Source: Streptomyces sp. NBC_00554
GTDB lineage: Bacteria; Actinomycetota; Actinomycetes; Streptomycetales; Streptomycetaceae
Direction: 5' to 3'
NCBI RefSeq assembly: GCF_041431135.1
Contig: NZ_CP107799.1
Span: 4,712,001-4,776,000 of the forward strand
Length of the DNA: 64,000 nucleotides
The notes under the pieces were generated by a model. That model was given only the letters and a program-made list of their open reading frames with translations, was not told where the DNA came from and made no database searches. A program made the position numbers and the translations under genes. Each line of letters begins with the position of its first letter. Position 1 is the first letter of the stretch. Shown piece by piece: positions 48,430-56,602 of this stretch.

Positions 48430-48745
48430 CCATCTCCCCGCCGCCGACTCCAGCGTCTTCCACGCTTCCGCGCGTTCTACGCTTCCGCTCTTCCACGCTC
48501 CGCGTCGTCCCCGTGTTCCGCGACTCCCGCGCTTCCGGGACTCCCCTGCTCTTCCGAGGACCCCGCAATTCCGGGACTCCCTGCCTTCGGGACTCCGCTT
48601 ACGGGACTCCCGCGTTACCGGCCCGCGCGCTTCCACCTCTTCCACGTCCGCGACCGCCGCGCACCACGACCGCCACATTCGCGACCGCCGCGCTCCGCGA
48701 CTTCCACAATCCGCGACTTCCACAATCCGCGACTTCCGCGTTCCG
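48430..48745. repeat. Low-complexity degenerate repeat upstream of paralog 3
   Basis: The 710-bp gap 48412-49121 contains no convincing gene. Its first part consists of degenerate units of the type CGCGACTTCC / GGGACTCCC. A clear tandem copy at about 48690-48735 repeats CCGCGACTTCCACAAT twice plus a partial. The remainder (48745-49121) includes an AT-rich TATATATAT stretch near 48828 that could hold a promoter for the ATP-grasp gene. Confidence 0.55.
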
Positions 48746-49121
48746 CAGCGCAACTATGCGCGGCCCCGTCCGCCATCGCAACACGCCTGCGCCGCCCCAC
48801 CGCCCCCTATCGCCCGTATACGCCCATATATATCCCCGCCTCCGCCTGCGCACTTGCAACAAGCTGACGGTGGCGGCGCCCATCCGTCCGGTGCATCGTG
48901 GAATCGCTTCCCATGAGCGCCACGGAATCCACGGAGCCCACATGGGCTTCACAGGCTGCACGGATTCCAGGGCGCTCCGAGCGGCCCTGGCCGGATTCCC
49001 CCTTCGGCCAGGGCCCCGGGGGCGGCGACCCGGCGACGACACGACAACGGCGGCACACCACGTGAGCTGCTGGAAATCGTCGAGTGATCAGCGTGTTACG
49101 AACCGCACTTAACGTCAGTCC

Positions 49122-50666
49122 ATGGCGGACATATTTGACGCATACGCGTTGGCCGATGCGTGGGACGAGATGTTTGAGCGGCCGGGTGAGGTCAGGACCG
49201 CCTATGAGCCGGTACTGGCGGCACTTCAGCCGATCGAACCGGTTGAACTGCGGTTCAGGGCCGACCAGATGGCGCGGTCGTTCACCGACCGGGGTGTCAC
49301 CTACGCCTTCGCGGGCGAGGAACGGCCCTGGCCGCTGGATCTCGTGCCGCGCATCCTCGACGCGCTCGAATGGGATCTCATCCAGCGCGGGGTCTCCCAG
49401 CGGGTCAGGGCCCTCGAGGCCTATCTCAGCGATGCCTACGGGCCCTGCCGCGCCTTCGAGGACGGTGTCGTGCCGTGGCGGCTGCTGCTCAATTCACCTC
49501 ATTTCCACAGAGCCGCGCACGGGATCGAGCCACCGGGCGGCGTACGGATCCACGTCGCCGGGATCGATCTCGTGCGGGACGAGGCAGGGGAGTTCCGGGT
49601 CCTCGAGGACAACGTTCGCGTGCCGTCCGGTGTCTCGTACGTCATCGAGAACCGGCGTGCGATGACCCGTATCTTCCCCTCGCTCTTCGCCGAGCAGCAT
49701 GTGGTGCCCGTGGACGGGTACGCGCAGAAGCTGCTGTCCGCGCTCCGGGCCGCCGCGCCGCACGGCGTCACCGACCCCCGTGTCGTCGTCCTCACCCCCG
49801 GCCCCAGCAACGCCGCCTACTTCGAACACGCCCTGCTGGCACGGCTGATGGGCGTGCAGCTGGTCGAGGGGCACGACCTCGTCTGCCGCAACAACCGGGT
49901 GTGGATGCGGACCACGCGCGGCGAGATGCCCGTCCATGTCGTATACCGGCGGCTCGACGACGACTTCCTCGATCCGCTGCAGTTCCGGCCCGACTCGGTG
50001 ATCGGCTGCCCGGGGATCATGAACGCCGCGCAGGCGGGCACAGTGACCCTCTCGAACGCCGTCGGCAACGGCATCGCCGACGACAAGCTGCTCTACACGT
50101 ACGTCCCCGACCTGATCCGCTACTACCTCTCCGAGGAACCGATTCTCCCCAACGTGGAGTCCTTCCGGCCCGACGAGCCCGGCCAGTTGGACGCCGTCCT
50201 CGACCAGATCGACCAGCTGGTCATCAAGCCCGTGGACGGCGCCGGCGGCCAGGGCATCGTCATAGGGCCGAAGGCCGACCGGGAGACCCTGGAGCGTACG
50301 CGCGAGGCCGTCGCCGCCGATCCGCGCGGCTGGATCGCGCAGCGGCCGGTCGCCCTGTCCACCTCGCCCACCCTCGCGGGTGACCGTATGGCGCCGCGCC
50401 ACATTGACCTGCGTCCGTTCGCCGTCAACGACGGCAGCGATGTGTGGGTACTGCCCGGCGGACTCACCCGGGTCGCGCTCCAGGAGGGCAACCTCATCGT
50501 CAACTCCAGCCAGGGCGGCGGCTCCAAGGACACCTGGGTCCTTGCCGAGGGGCCCGCCGATCAGCCCACACCCGAGATCAGCAGCTCCGTGCCCGACGTG
50601 GTCCCCCGCCAGCTGGGACCCGACGGCGACCGCACCGTCGTACAGGAAGGGGCGCAGCAGCAGTGA
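49122..50666 (+). CDS. Circularly permuted ATP-grasp type 2 protein
   Basis: The protein is 514 aa. LVRDEAGEFRVLEDNVRVPS and VYRRLDDDFLDPLQF, then NAVGNGIADDKLLYTYVPDL and VIKPVDGAGGQGIVIGP, are the conserved blocks of the circularly permuted ATP-grasp family (DUF404/407). These proteins probably form an amide or peptide-like bond with ATP. They occur with alpha-E and transglutaminase-like genes, exactly as here. The pathway product is unknown. The ATG is not preceded by a clear ribosome site. Confidence 0.9.
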   Translation: MADIFDAYALADAWDEMFERPGEVRTAYEPVLAALQPIEPVELRFRADQMARSFTDRGVTYAFAGEERPWPLDLVPRILDALEWDLIQRGVSQRVRALEAYLSDAYGPCRAFEDGVVPWRLLLNSPHFHRAAHGIEPPGGVRIHVAGIDLVRDEAGEFRVLEDNVRVPSGVSYVIENRRAMTRIFPSLFAEQHVVPVDGYAQKLLSALRAAAPHGVTDPRVVVLTPGPSNAAYFEHALLARLMGVQLVEGHDLVCRNNRVWMRTTRGEMPVHVVYRRLDDDFLDPLQFRPDSVIGCPGIMNAAQAGTVTLSNAVGNGIADDKLLYTYVPDLIRYYLSEEPILPNVESFRPDEPGQLDAVLDQIDQLVIKPVDGAGGQGIVIGPKADRETLERTREAVAADPRGWIAQRPVALSTSPTLAGDRMAPRHIDLRPFAVNDGSDVWVLPGGLTRVALQEGNLIVNSSQGGGSKDTWVLAEGPADQPTPEISSSVPDVVPRQLGPDGDRTVVQEGAQQQ

Positions 50667-50703
50667 CCGCTTCACTGGTTCCTGAGGCCCAGGAGGTACG
50701 GCC

Positions 50704-51636
50704 GTGAACGACGTGATCCTCTCCCGGATAGCCGAAGCCCTGATCTGGACCGGACGGTACGTCGAGCGGGCGGACGCCACCGGCCGCATCCTCGATGCCT
50801 ATCTGCACCGGCTCCTCGAAGACCCCTGGCGCGACGAGGACGTGGCCTGCCGCTCGCTGTACGCGATCCTCGGCGTCGACGCGGGCGGCGAACGCGTCGA
50901 CATGCAGCAGGTGTTGGACCAGCTCGCCTTCGACGCCCGCTCCACCTGCTCCATCGAGGGCGCGATCGGCGCCGCCCGGCTGAACGCGCGCAGCGCCCGC
51001 GAGGCGGTCTCCTCCGAGATGTGGGAGTGCCTCAACTCCACCTGGCACGCCCTGGCCGACCAGCGCCTGGCAGCACGGCGGACGGGCCCCTACGCCTATC
51101 TGGAGCTCGTACGCCGCCGGGCCGCCCTCTTCTTCGGGCTCGCCGACTCGACGATGAGCCGGGACGACAGCTGGCGGTTCGTGGTCCTGGGGCGGAGCCT
51201 GGAGCGGGTGGACATGACCGTACGGCTGCTGTCCGTACGGGTGTTGGACGCCGCCCACGCTCCCGACTGGCCGACACTGCTCAGTGCGAGCGGCGCCGAT
51301 GAGGCGTATGCCCGGGTCTACGGCGGTTTCGGCGACACTCCGCGAGTGGCCGAATTCCTCCTGCTGGACCGGGACTTCCCGCGCTCCGCGCTGCACGCCC
51401 TGACCACGGCCGAGGAGTGCCTCGCGGCGCTCGGGCGGCCGAGACAGGACCCGGCACGCCGGCCGATAGGCCGCATGCGGACCCGCCTCGAATACCTGGA
51501 CCTGGCCGCGCTGGAGGAACAACTCCCGTTGCTGCTGAAGGACTTGCAGCAGGCGTGCATGGCGTCCGCCGAAGCGGTGGCGGAGAAGTTCTTCCCGAAC
51601 CAGGGGCCCGTCGAGTGGGCCCAGGAAGGAGCGTGA
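50704..51636 (+). CDS. Alpha-E domain protein (DUF403)
   Basis: The protein is 310 aa, an all-helical alpha-E domain: LSRIAEALIWTGRYVERADA at the start, YAILGVDAGGERVDM, and WECLNSTWHALADQR. Its reaction is not known, but it is almost always encoded between an ATP-grasp and a transglutaminase-like gene. GTG 50704 lies 37 bp after the ATP-grasp stop with AGGAGG 7 nt before it. Its stop is 2 bp before the next start, indicating one operon. Confidence 0.9.
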   Translation: MNDVILSRIAEALIWTGRYVERADATGRILDAYLHRLLEDPWRDEDVACRSLYAILGVDAGGERVDMQQVLDQLAFDARSTCSIEGAIGAARLNARSAREAVSSEMWECLNSTWHALADQRLAARRTGPYAYLELVRRRAALFFGLADSTMSRDDSWRFVVLGRSLERVDMTVRLLSVRVLDAAHAPDWPTLLSASGADEAYARVYGGFGDTPRVAEFLLLDRDFPRSALHALTTAEECLAALGRPRQDPARRPIGRMRTRLEYLDLAALEEQLPLLLKDLQQACMASAEAVAEKFFPNQGPVEWAQEGA

Positions 51637-51638
51637 CC

Positions 51639-52502
51639 ATGACCGGGAACTTCAACACGGCAACCCGTCGGCTCCGGATCCGGCACACCACCCGCGTCTC
51701 CTACGCGCAGGCCGCGGTCTCCTCGCACAACGAGGTCCGCATGACCCCGTTGACACTCCCCGGCCAGACCACCCTGGACGCGCGCGTGACGGTGAACCCC
51801 GCGACCGCCACCTGGTCGTACTGGGACTACTGGGGCACCCAGGTCACCGGCTTCGACCTCATGGACCCGCACGCGGACCTCACCATCACGGCGTCGAGCC
51901 TGGTGGAGACAGCACCGCCGGGTCCCCCGACGGCCTCGCCCACCTGGCCGGAAATCGCCGAACTCATCACCAACTCGCGCCTGTTGGAGTACGCGGCGCC
52001 GACCGGACGTACGACCGTGTCGCCCGAGCTGGTGGAGCGGGCGCGGGCGATCGCCGCGGGCCTCGACCCGCACGAGACCGCCGTCGCGGTGTCGTCCCTG
52101 GTCACCGGTCAGGTCTCGTACATCCCCGGCGCCACGGGCGTGAACACCAGCGCCATGGAGGCCTGGGAACAGGGCGCGGGCGTCTGCCAGGACATCACCC
52201 ACCTCACCGCCGCCCTCCTCCGCGGCCTCGGCCTCCCCACCCGCTACGTCTCCGGCTACCTCCACCCCGAACGCGACGCCGAACTCCACCGACCCGTCGC
52301 CGGCCAGAGCCACGCCTGGATCGAGTACTGGGCAGGCGACTGGAACGGCTACGACCCCACCAACAGCACCCGCGCCGACGAGTCCCACGTGGTGGTGGGC
52401 CGAGGACGCGACTACGACGACGTGACACCGCACAAGGGGGTGTATCGGGGGGTGGCCGGGGGGCCGCCCGAGGTGACGGTGGAGTTCACGCGGGTGGCTT
52501 GA
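51639..52502 (+). CDS. Transglutaminase-like cysteine peptidase
   Basis: The protein is 287 aa. An N-terminal beta-sandwich (RLRIRHTTRVSYAQAAVSSH) is followed by the transglutaminase core with GVCQDITHLTAALLRGLG (catalytic Cys), GQSHAWIEYW (His) and WNGYDPTN (Asp). ATG 51639 is chosen with GGAAGGAG 7 nt upstream. It probably hydrolyses or transfers amide bonds made by the ATP-grasp partner. Convergent with the dipeptidase gene. Confidence 0.9.
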   Translation: MTGNFNTATRRLRIRHTTRVSYAQAAVSSHNEVRMTPLTLPGQTTLDARVTVNPATATWSYWDYWGTQVTGFDLMDPHADLTITASSLVETAPPGPPTASPTWPEIAELITNSRLLEYAAPTGRTTVSPELVERARAIAAGLDPHETAVAVSSLVTGQVSYIPGATGVNTSAMEAWEQGAGVCQDITHLTAALLRGLGLPTRYVSGYLHPERDAELHRPVAGQSHAWIEYWAGDWNGYDPTNSTRADESHVVVGRGRDYDDVTPHKGVYRGVAGGPPEVTVEFTRVA

Positions 52503-52555
52503 ACTCGCCTGTGCGAGTACCTCGAGTACCTGCGAGTGCGCGAGCCCCGGGTGTG

Positions 52556-53212
52556 TCAGGCGTCGAACTCCCGGGGCCCGTAGATCGCGTGGTCGGCGCC
52601 GGTGGTGAGCGCCCAGTAGCGGTCGCCGTAGGACCAATGCCACCACTCGGTGGGGTAGTTGACCAGGCCGGCCGCCTTGAGCGCGTCGCCGAACAGCCGG
52701 CGGTTGGCGCGCGCCCGCAGGCTGATGCCGTCCGCGGCCGTGTAGCAGGCGCCGTCGCTCTCCTCCGGGCTCGCGTTCACCCGCGTTCCCATGTCGAGCT
52801 CCTGCCCGTCGGCGCCGACGAGGGTGAGGTCGACTGCGGCGCCCGCGCTGTGCGGGGCGATCTCCGGAGGGGACACGTACCGGCTCGCCGCGTTCCGGAC
52901 GCGTTCGGCGTCCCAGCCGGGGTTGTCCGCCCGCAGTTCAGCGGCGTACCGCTCGAAGTACTCGCGCTGCAAGGCGGGCGGGCGGTACCCCTCGACGAAC
53001 AACAGCCGTACGCCACCGGGGAGCAGGGCCCTGGCCTTCACGAGCCTGGTCAGCACGCCCGCCCGCAGATGCGCGAAGGCCCCCGAGTCGTCCCGCCTGC
53101 GGGCATCGACGGGAAACAGCTCCCTCTCCCGCACATCGACAAGGAGCTCCCCGCAGTCCACAACGGGTATCGCGGCGATCTTCGGATCTGACATCAACAC
53201 GATCTCGGTCAT
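52556..53212 (-). CDS. VanX-like D-alanyl-D-alanine dipeptidase (M15)
   Basis: The protein is 218 aa. APHSAGAAVDLTLVGADG has the zinc-binding SxHxxGxAxD motif (His, Asp), and NYPTEWWHWSYGD has the catalytic Glu and the last zinc His. It hydrolyses D-Ala-D-Ala or similar peptidoglycan dipeptides. No signal peptide is visible, so it is cytoplasmic as VanX is. No vanHA partners are adjacent, so cell-wall recycling is more likely than glycopeptide resistance. ATG 53212 is the start. Confidence 0.9.
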   Translation of the reverse strand: MTEIVLMSDPKIAAIPVVDCGELLVDVRERELFPVDARRRDDSGAFAHLRAGVLTRLVKARALLPGGVRLLFVEGYRPPALQREYFERYAAELRADNPGWDAERVRNAASRYVSPPEIAPHSAGAAVDLTLVGADGQELDMGTRVNASPEESDGACYTAADGISLRARANRRLFGDALKAAGLVNYPTEWWHWSYGDRYWALTTGADHAIYGPREFDA

Positions 53213-53235
53213 GACCGGATCAGATCACGCCGCGA

Positions 53236-53334
53236 CGGTCCCTGGTACGCGAAAGCGGCGAGCCCCGCGCGGTGATCACCACCGCCCCGGAGGGACTCGC
53301 CGCCCTGCTGAGTCACGTGGACCGAGTCACGTAG
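53236..53334 (+). pseudogene. Remnant of a DUF397 protein (C-terminal part only)
   Basis: Reading from 53236 gives a frame containing RESGEPRAVITTAPEGLAAL, then LSHVDRVT and a TAG stop at 53332-53334. It matches the C-terminus of the intact DUF397 protein at 60757-60951 (RESDTPDDILHTAPRGLAAL). No start codon or N-terminal half is present upstream, where the dipeptidase gene begins. It looks like a decayed gene end, and its last bases seed the adjacent tandem repeat. Confidence 0.65.
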
Positions 53335-53363
53335 ACCAGTCACGTAGACCAGTCACGTAGACC
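53311..53363. repeat. Four tandem units of AGTCACGTAGACC
   Basis: Units start at 53311 (14 bp, AGTCACGTGGACCG), 53325, 53338 and 53351 (13 bp each, AGTCACGTAGACC). They begin within the last codons of the DUF397 remnant and end 19 bp before the xylF stop. The 13-bp units are identical, which suggests recent expansion. Confidence 0.85.
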
Positions 53364-53381
53364 GAGGACCGGCCCGACGGA

Positions 53382-54509
53382 CTACTTCAGGTCGATCGCC
53401 TCGCACGCCGACTCGTAGTCGGCCGTGCAGATGTCCTTGATCTTGTAGATGCCGTCCTGGATGACCGTGTCCTGAATGTTGGCCTGGGTGAGGCCGACCA
53501 CCGGGACGAGTGAGGCCGGGATGTTCTCGTTCGTGGGGCTGTCGACCTTGTCGCTGGCCAGCGCGTCGAACTCGATCGAGCGGCCCTGGACCCTCGCCAC
53601 GGCCATCTCGGCGGCGGCGCTGGCCTCCTGCGGGTACGACTTGTAGACGCTCATGAACTGGTCGCCCTTGACGATGCGCTGCACCGCGTTGAGCTCGGCG
53701 TCCTGCCCGGTGACCGGCGGAACCGTGTTGACGCCCATGGTCTTCATGACGTCGATGACCGCGCCCGCGATGCCGTCGTTGGCGGAGTACACACCGGCGA
53801 TGTTGTCGAGGCCGACGGCCTCGATGGCCTTCTCCATGTTCTTCTTGGCCTCGGCCGGGAGCCAGTCCTTGGTGTCGTACGTCTTGGCGATGACGACCTT
53901 GTCCTTCAGCTCGGTCATCGCGCCAGCCTTGAACTGCGCCGCGTTCGGGTCGGTCACCGACCCGTTCATCATGATGATCTTCTTGCTGGCGGCACCGCTG
54001 CCCAGCTCGGAGACGAGCGCCTTGCCCTGCACCTCGCCGACGAGCTCGTTGTCGAAGGAGACGTACGCGTCGATCGGCCCCTGCGCCAGCCTGTCGTAGG
54101 CGATGACGGGGATGCCCGCGTCCTTGGCCTTCTGCACGCCGCTCGCGATGGCCTTGGAGTCCACAGCGTCCACGAGGAGGACGTCGACCTTGGCGTCCAC
54201 CATCTCCTGGAGCTGGCTGGCCTGCTTGTCCGCGTCCGCCCCGGCGTTGGCGTAGACCACCGAACCCTTGTTGTTGGTGAGCTTCGCCACCTCCGACTTG
54301 ATGATGGGGTAGTCGAACTTCTCGTAACGCGTGTTCTCCGTCTCCGGGAGGAGCAGACCCACCTTGATGTCGTCGCCCTTCGTGGGGCTTGCCTTGGTTT
54401 CGCTGCCACCGATCCCGTCCACAACGCCGCAGCCGACGAGGGAGACTGCCATCGCGGACGAGGTCAGGGCTATGACGGTCCGACGGCGACGGGTGTTACG
54501 AGTGTTCAC
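53382..54509 (-). CDS. Sugar ABC transporter substrate-binding lipoprotein (XylF/RbsB-like)
   Basis: The protein is 375 aa. The signal peptide ends with the lipobox SLVGC (Cys about 27). The mature part is a periplasmic-binding-protein type 1 fold: IKVGLLLPETENTRYEKFDY, VDVLLVDAVDSKAIASGV, VSFDNELVGEVQGKAL and VYSANDGIAGAVIDVM. The xylose-binding XylF group is the nearest recalled. The ATPase and permease genes normally downstream are missing. Immediately beyond the stop lie the tandem repeat and DUF397 remnant, so the transporter operon may have been disrupted. Confidence 0.88.
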   Translation of the reverse strand: MNTRNTRRRRTVIALTSSAMAVSLVGCGVVDGIGGSETKASPTKGDDIKVGLLLPETENTRYEKFDYPIIKSEVAKLTNNKGSVVYANAGADADKQASQLQEMVDAKVDVLLVDAVDSKAIASGVQKAKDAGIPVIAYDRLAQGPIDAYVSFDNELVGEVQGKALVSELGSGAASKKIIMMNGSVTDPNAAQFKAGAMTELKDKVVIAKTYDTKDWLPAEAKKNMEKAIEAVGLDNIAGVYSANDGIAGAVIDVMKTMGVNTVPPVTGQDAELNAVQRIVKGDQFMSVYKSYPQEASAAAEMAVARVQGRSIEFDALASDKVDSPTNENIPASLVPVVGLTQANIQDTVIQDGIYKIKDICTADYESACEAIDLK

Positions 54510-54613
54510 ATCAGGTGCCTTCCGGGCGAGGTTGCAGCATTGCGACCCAGGTGGCTGAAAGCCAACGCGGCGATTACCTCAGCGTCAAGGAGTAACCACT
54601 TAACGAGATGGCA

Positions 54614-54625
54614 ACAGCATGCTGT
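54614..54625. promoter_or_regulatory. Palindrome upstream of xylF-like gene
   Basis: ACAGCATGCTGT is a perfect 12-bp palindrome about 105 bp upstream of the leftward lipoprotein gene and 173 bp before the rightward PA14 gene. A half-consensus TTGACG (complement of 54583-54588) could be a -35 for the lipoprotein gene. It is a plausible operator for a sugar regulator, but the binding protein is unknown. Confidence 0.35.
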
Positions 54626-54727
54626 GTTCCTCAAGTGAACACGATGGGAAGAGGGTGCGCCTCCACTTCCACGGAACCCCTCTGATTCACACACGCCCCT
54701 CGTTTCACATACTTCTCGTCACATGCC

Positions 54728-54782
54728 TACAACCCATGCCCCTGTCCAGGTGTCTTGGTGGTGGCCGATCTACACCACCAAG
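54728..54782 (+). promoter_or_regulatory. TACAACC motif, 19-nt spacer and hairpin leader of PA14 gene A
   Basis: TACAACC (54728-54734) is followed after 19 nt by CTTGGTGGTG (54754-54763) paired with CACCACCAAG (54773-54782), then GGGGAAGC and the ATG 15 nt later. The other two PA14 genes have the same motif, the same 19-nt spacing and a hairpin of unrelated sequence, which supports a functional promoter and RNA stem. Confidence 0.6.
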
Positions 54783-54797
54783 CGCTACAGGGGAAGC

Positions 54798-56468
54798 ATG
54801 AGACCAGTCAGACGCAGCGGAGCGGCAATCGCCATCGCGCTGGCGACAGCCAGCACCGGCGGCCTGCTCACCGCGGCCGCCGCCCCGGCCTCCGCCGCGA
54901 CAACCTGCGCCTCACCCGTCTATAAACGGCAGTTCTTCGCAAACACCACCTTCTCCGGCACACCGAAGAAAACGGACTGCGACGCCGCGATCGACCAGAA
55001 CTGGGGCACCGCCGCCCCCGCCTCCGGTCTCCCGGCCAACAACTTCGGCGTCCGCTGGACGGTGACCCGCGACTTCGGCTCCGGCGGCCCGTTCTCGCTC
55101 CCCGTCTCCACGCAGGACGGCATCAGGGTCTACCTCGACGGCACCCGCAAGGTCGACATCTGGAAGAACGTGTCCTCGACGGTGAAGAAGACCGTCAACA
55201 TCACCGTCCCGGCCGGAAAGCACACCCTGCGGGTGGACTACGTCAACTGGACAGGGACAGCGAACGTCAAGTTCGCCTACACCCCCCGCACCACGGCCAC
55301 CGTCGACAAGGTCAAGCCCCTCACCCCGACGGGCACCGCCGTCACGTACGACAAAACCACCGGCAAGGCCAAGCTCACCTGGTCCAAGAACAAGGAGATG
55401 GACCTCGCGGGATACCGCGTCTACCGCCGCCTCAAGGGCAGTACCACCTGGACGAAGCTCACCACCACGACCGCCACCTCGTACACGAACACCCCGCCGA
55501 CGACCGGCGACACGTACTACTACGAGGTCCGCGCCATCGACAAGGCGGGCAACGAGTCCGGGGGCACGGCGGACAAGGCCGTCACCACCGTCGACAAGAC
55601 AGCCCCAGGGCGAGTCACCGGCGTTTCGGCGCTGGGGACCACCGCGGGCAACGCGATCACGTGGCAGGCCTCTTCGAAGGACGTCGACCACTACGAGGTG
55701 TGGGCGGCCCCCGTAGGACAGCAGGACCTGGACGGACCCGCGTTCGTCTTCGAAACGTCCTACACGGACCCCATCGCAGACGCGGGGACGGCCTACGGGT
55801 ACACCCTCCAGGCCGTCGACGGCTCCGGGAACATTTCCCCGATCTCCGAGCCTGTGACGGTCACACGCCCCGTGGCGTCCACCGCGCCCGTCCCGTCCGC
55901 GGTCAAGGGCACACCCGCCGACGCCTTCACCAACGTCACGTGGACTGCGGCGGAGGATCCCGACGCGGTGGTCACCGGGTTCCACGTCTACCGTCGTACT
56001 TCCCCCAACGGCGCCTGGGCCCTGGTGGCCGGCGCGGGGGCGTCGGCCACGTCCTACGAGGACCGTTCCGCTCCGAAGGGGAACGCGTACTACTACGTCG
56101 CCGGCGTCGACAGCAACGGCGCCGACTCGGAGCCGTCCGAGGCGGCCGTCGTAGACCGGCTCACGCCTGCCACCGCGACCGGGCCGCTCGCGCCGCAGCT
56201 GACGCTGGTCTCGTCGGGATCCACCCGTTCCCCGATCCAGGTCGGGATCAAGCCCGGCGCCGGTGACGAAGGCCGGCTGCTGAGCCACTACTCCTGGAAC
56301 ATCTCCGGCGCCTGCGGTGACAGCGGCCTCGGCGGGAGGACAACGACCTCCACCATCGCCTGGACCCCTCCGTACAGCGGCCCTTGCATGGTCAGCGTGT
56401 TCGCCGTGGACGCGTACGGGCGCACCGGCGAGAAGGGTTCCTGGCTGGAGTTCACGGTCGGCCGCTGA
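54798..56468 (+). CDS. Secreted PA14-fibronectin III protein A
   Basis: The protein is 556 aa. A signal peptide of about 34 residues ends at PASAA. A PA14-like beta domain follows (residues about 38-175: YKRQFFANTTFSGTP, NNFGVRWTVTRDFGSGG, GIRVYLDGTRKVDIWK), then about three fibronectin type III repeats (YRVYRRLKGSTTW, YEVRAIDKAGNESGG, FHVYRRTSPNGAW) and a C-terminal domain. Such proteins usually bind cell-wall or extracellular sugars. ATG 54798 follows GGGGAAGC. Residues about 40-220 are nearly identical at DNA level to gene B. Confidence 0.85.
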   Translation: MRPVRRSGAAIAIALATASTGGLLTAAAAPASAATTCASPVYKRQFFANTTFSGTPKKTDCDAAIDQNWGTAAPASGLPANNFGVRWTVTRDFGSGGPFSLPVSTQDGIRVYLDGTRKVDIWKNVSSTVKKTVNITVPAGKHTLRVDYVNWTGTANVKFAYTPRTTATVDKVKPLTPTGTAVTYDKTTGKAKLTWSKNKEMDLAGYRVYRRLKGSTTWTKLTTTTATSYTNTPPTTGDTYYYEVRAIDKAGNESGGTADKAVTTVDKTAPGRVTGVSALGTTAGNAITWQASSKDVDHYEVWAAPVGQQDLDGPAFVFETSYTDPIADAGTAYGYTLQAVDGSGNISPISEPVTVTRPVASTAPVPSAVKGTPADAFTNVTWTAAEDPDAVVTGFHVYRRTSPNGAWALVAGAGASATSYEDRSAPKGNAYYYVAGVDSNGADSEPSEAAVVDRLTPATATGPLAPQLTLVSSGSTRSPIQVGIKPGAGDEGRLLSHYSWNISGACGDSGLGGRTTTSTIAWTPPYSGPCMVSVFAVDAYGRTGEKGSWLEFTVGR

Positions 56469-56509
56469 CCAGGAGGCGCCGGCGGCCCGCAAGCCAACGG
56501 CGCGCGAAG

Positions 56510-56579
56510 ATCCGTACAACCAAGTCGCTTCCTCGTCGGTCCTGATCGTCAACGGCTTTGCCTGCCGTTGACGATCAGG
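56510..56579 (+). promoter_or_regulatory. TACAACC motif, 19-nt spacer and 16-bp hairpin leader of PA14 gene B
   Basis: ATCCGTACAACC (56510-56521), then 19 nt, then CCTGATCGTCAACGGC (56541-56556) with complement at 56564-56579 (7-nt loop). GAAGGAACGC precedes ATG 56603. The same unit stands before gene C at 63427-63496. The TACAACC looks like the -35 of an extracytoplasmic-function sigma promoter; the sigma is unidentified. Confidence 0.65.
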
Positions 56580-56602
56580 CTTGTTCAGGACCGAAGGAAC
56601 GC

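Noticed and set aside
52556..53212. Glycopeptide resistance locus
   Set aside because: Only a VanX-like gene is present; no VanH, VanA or VanRS neighbours are seen.
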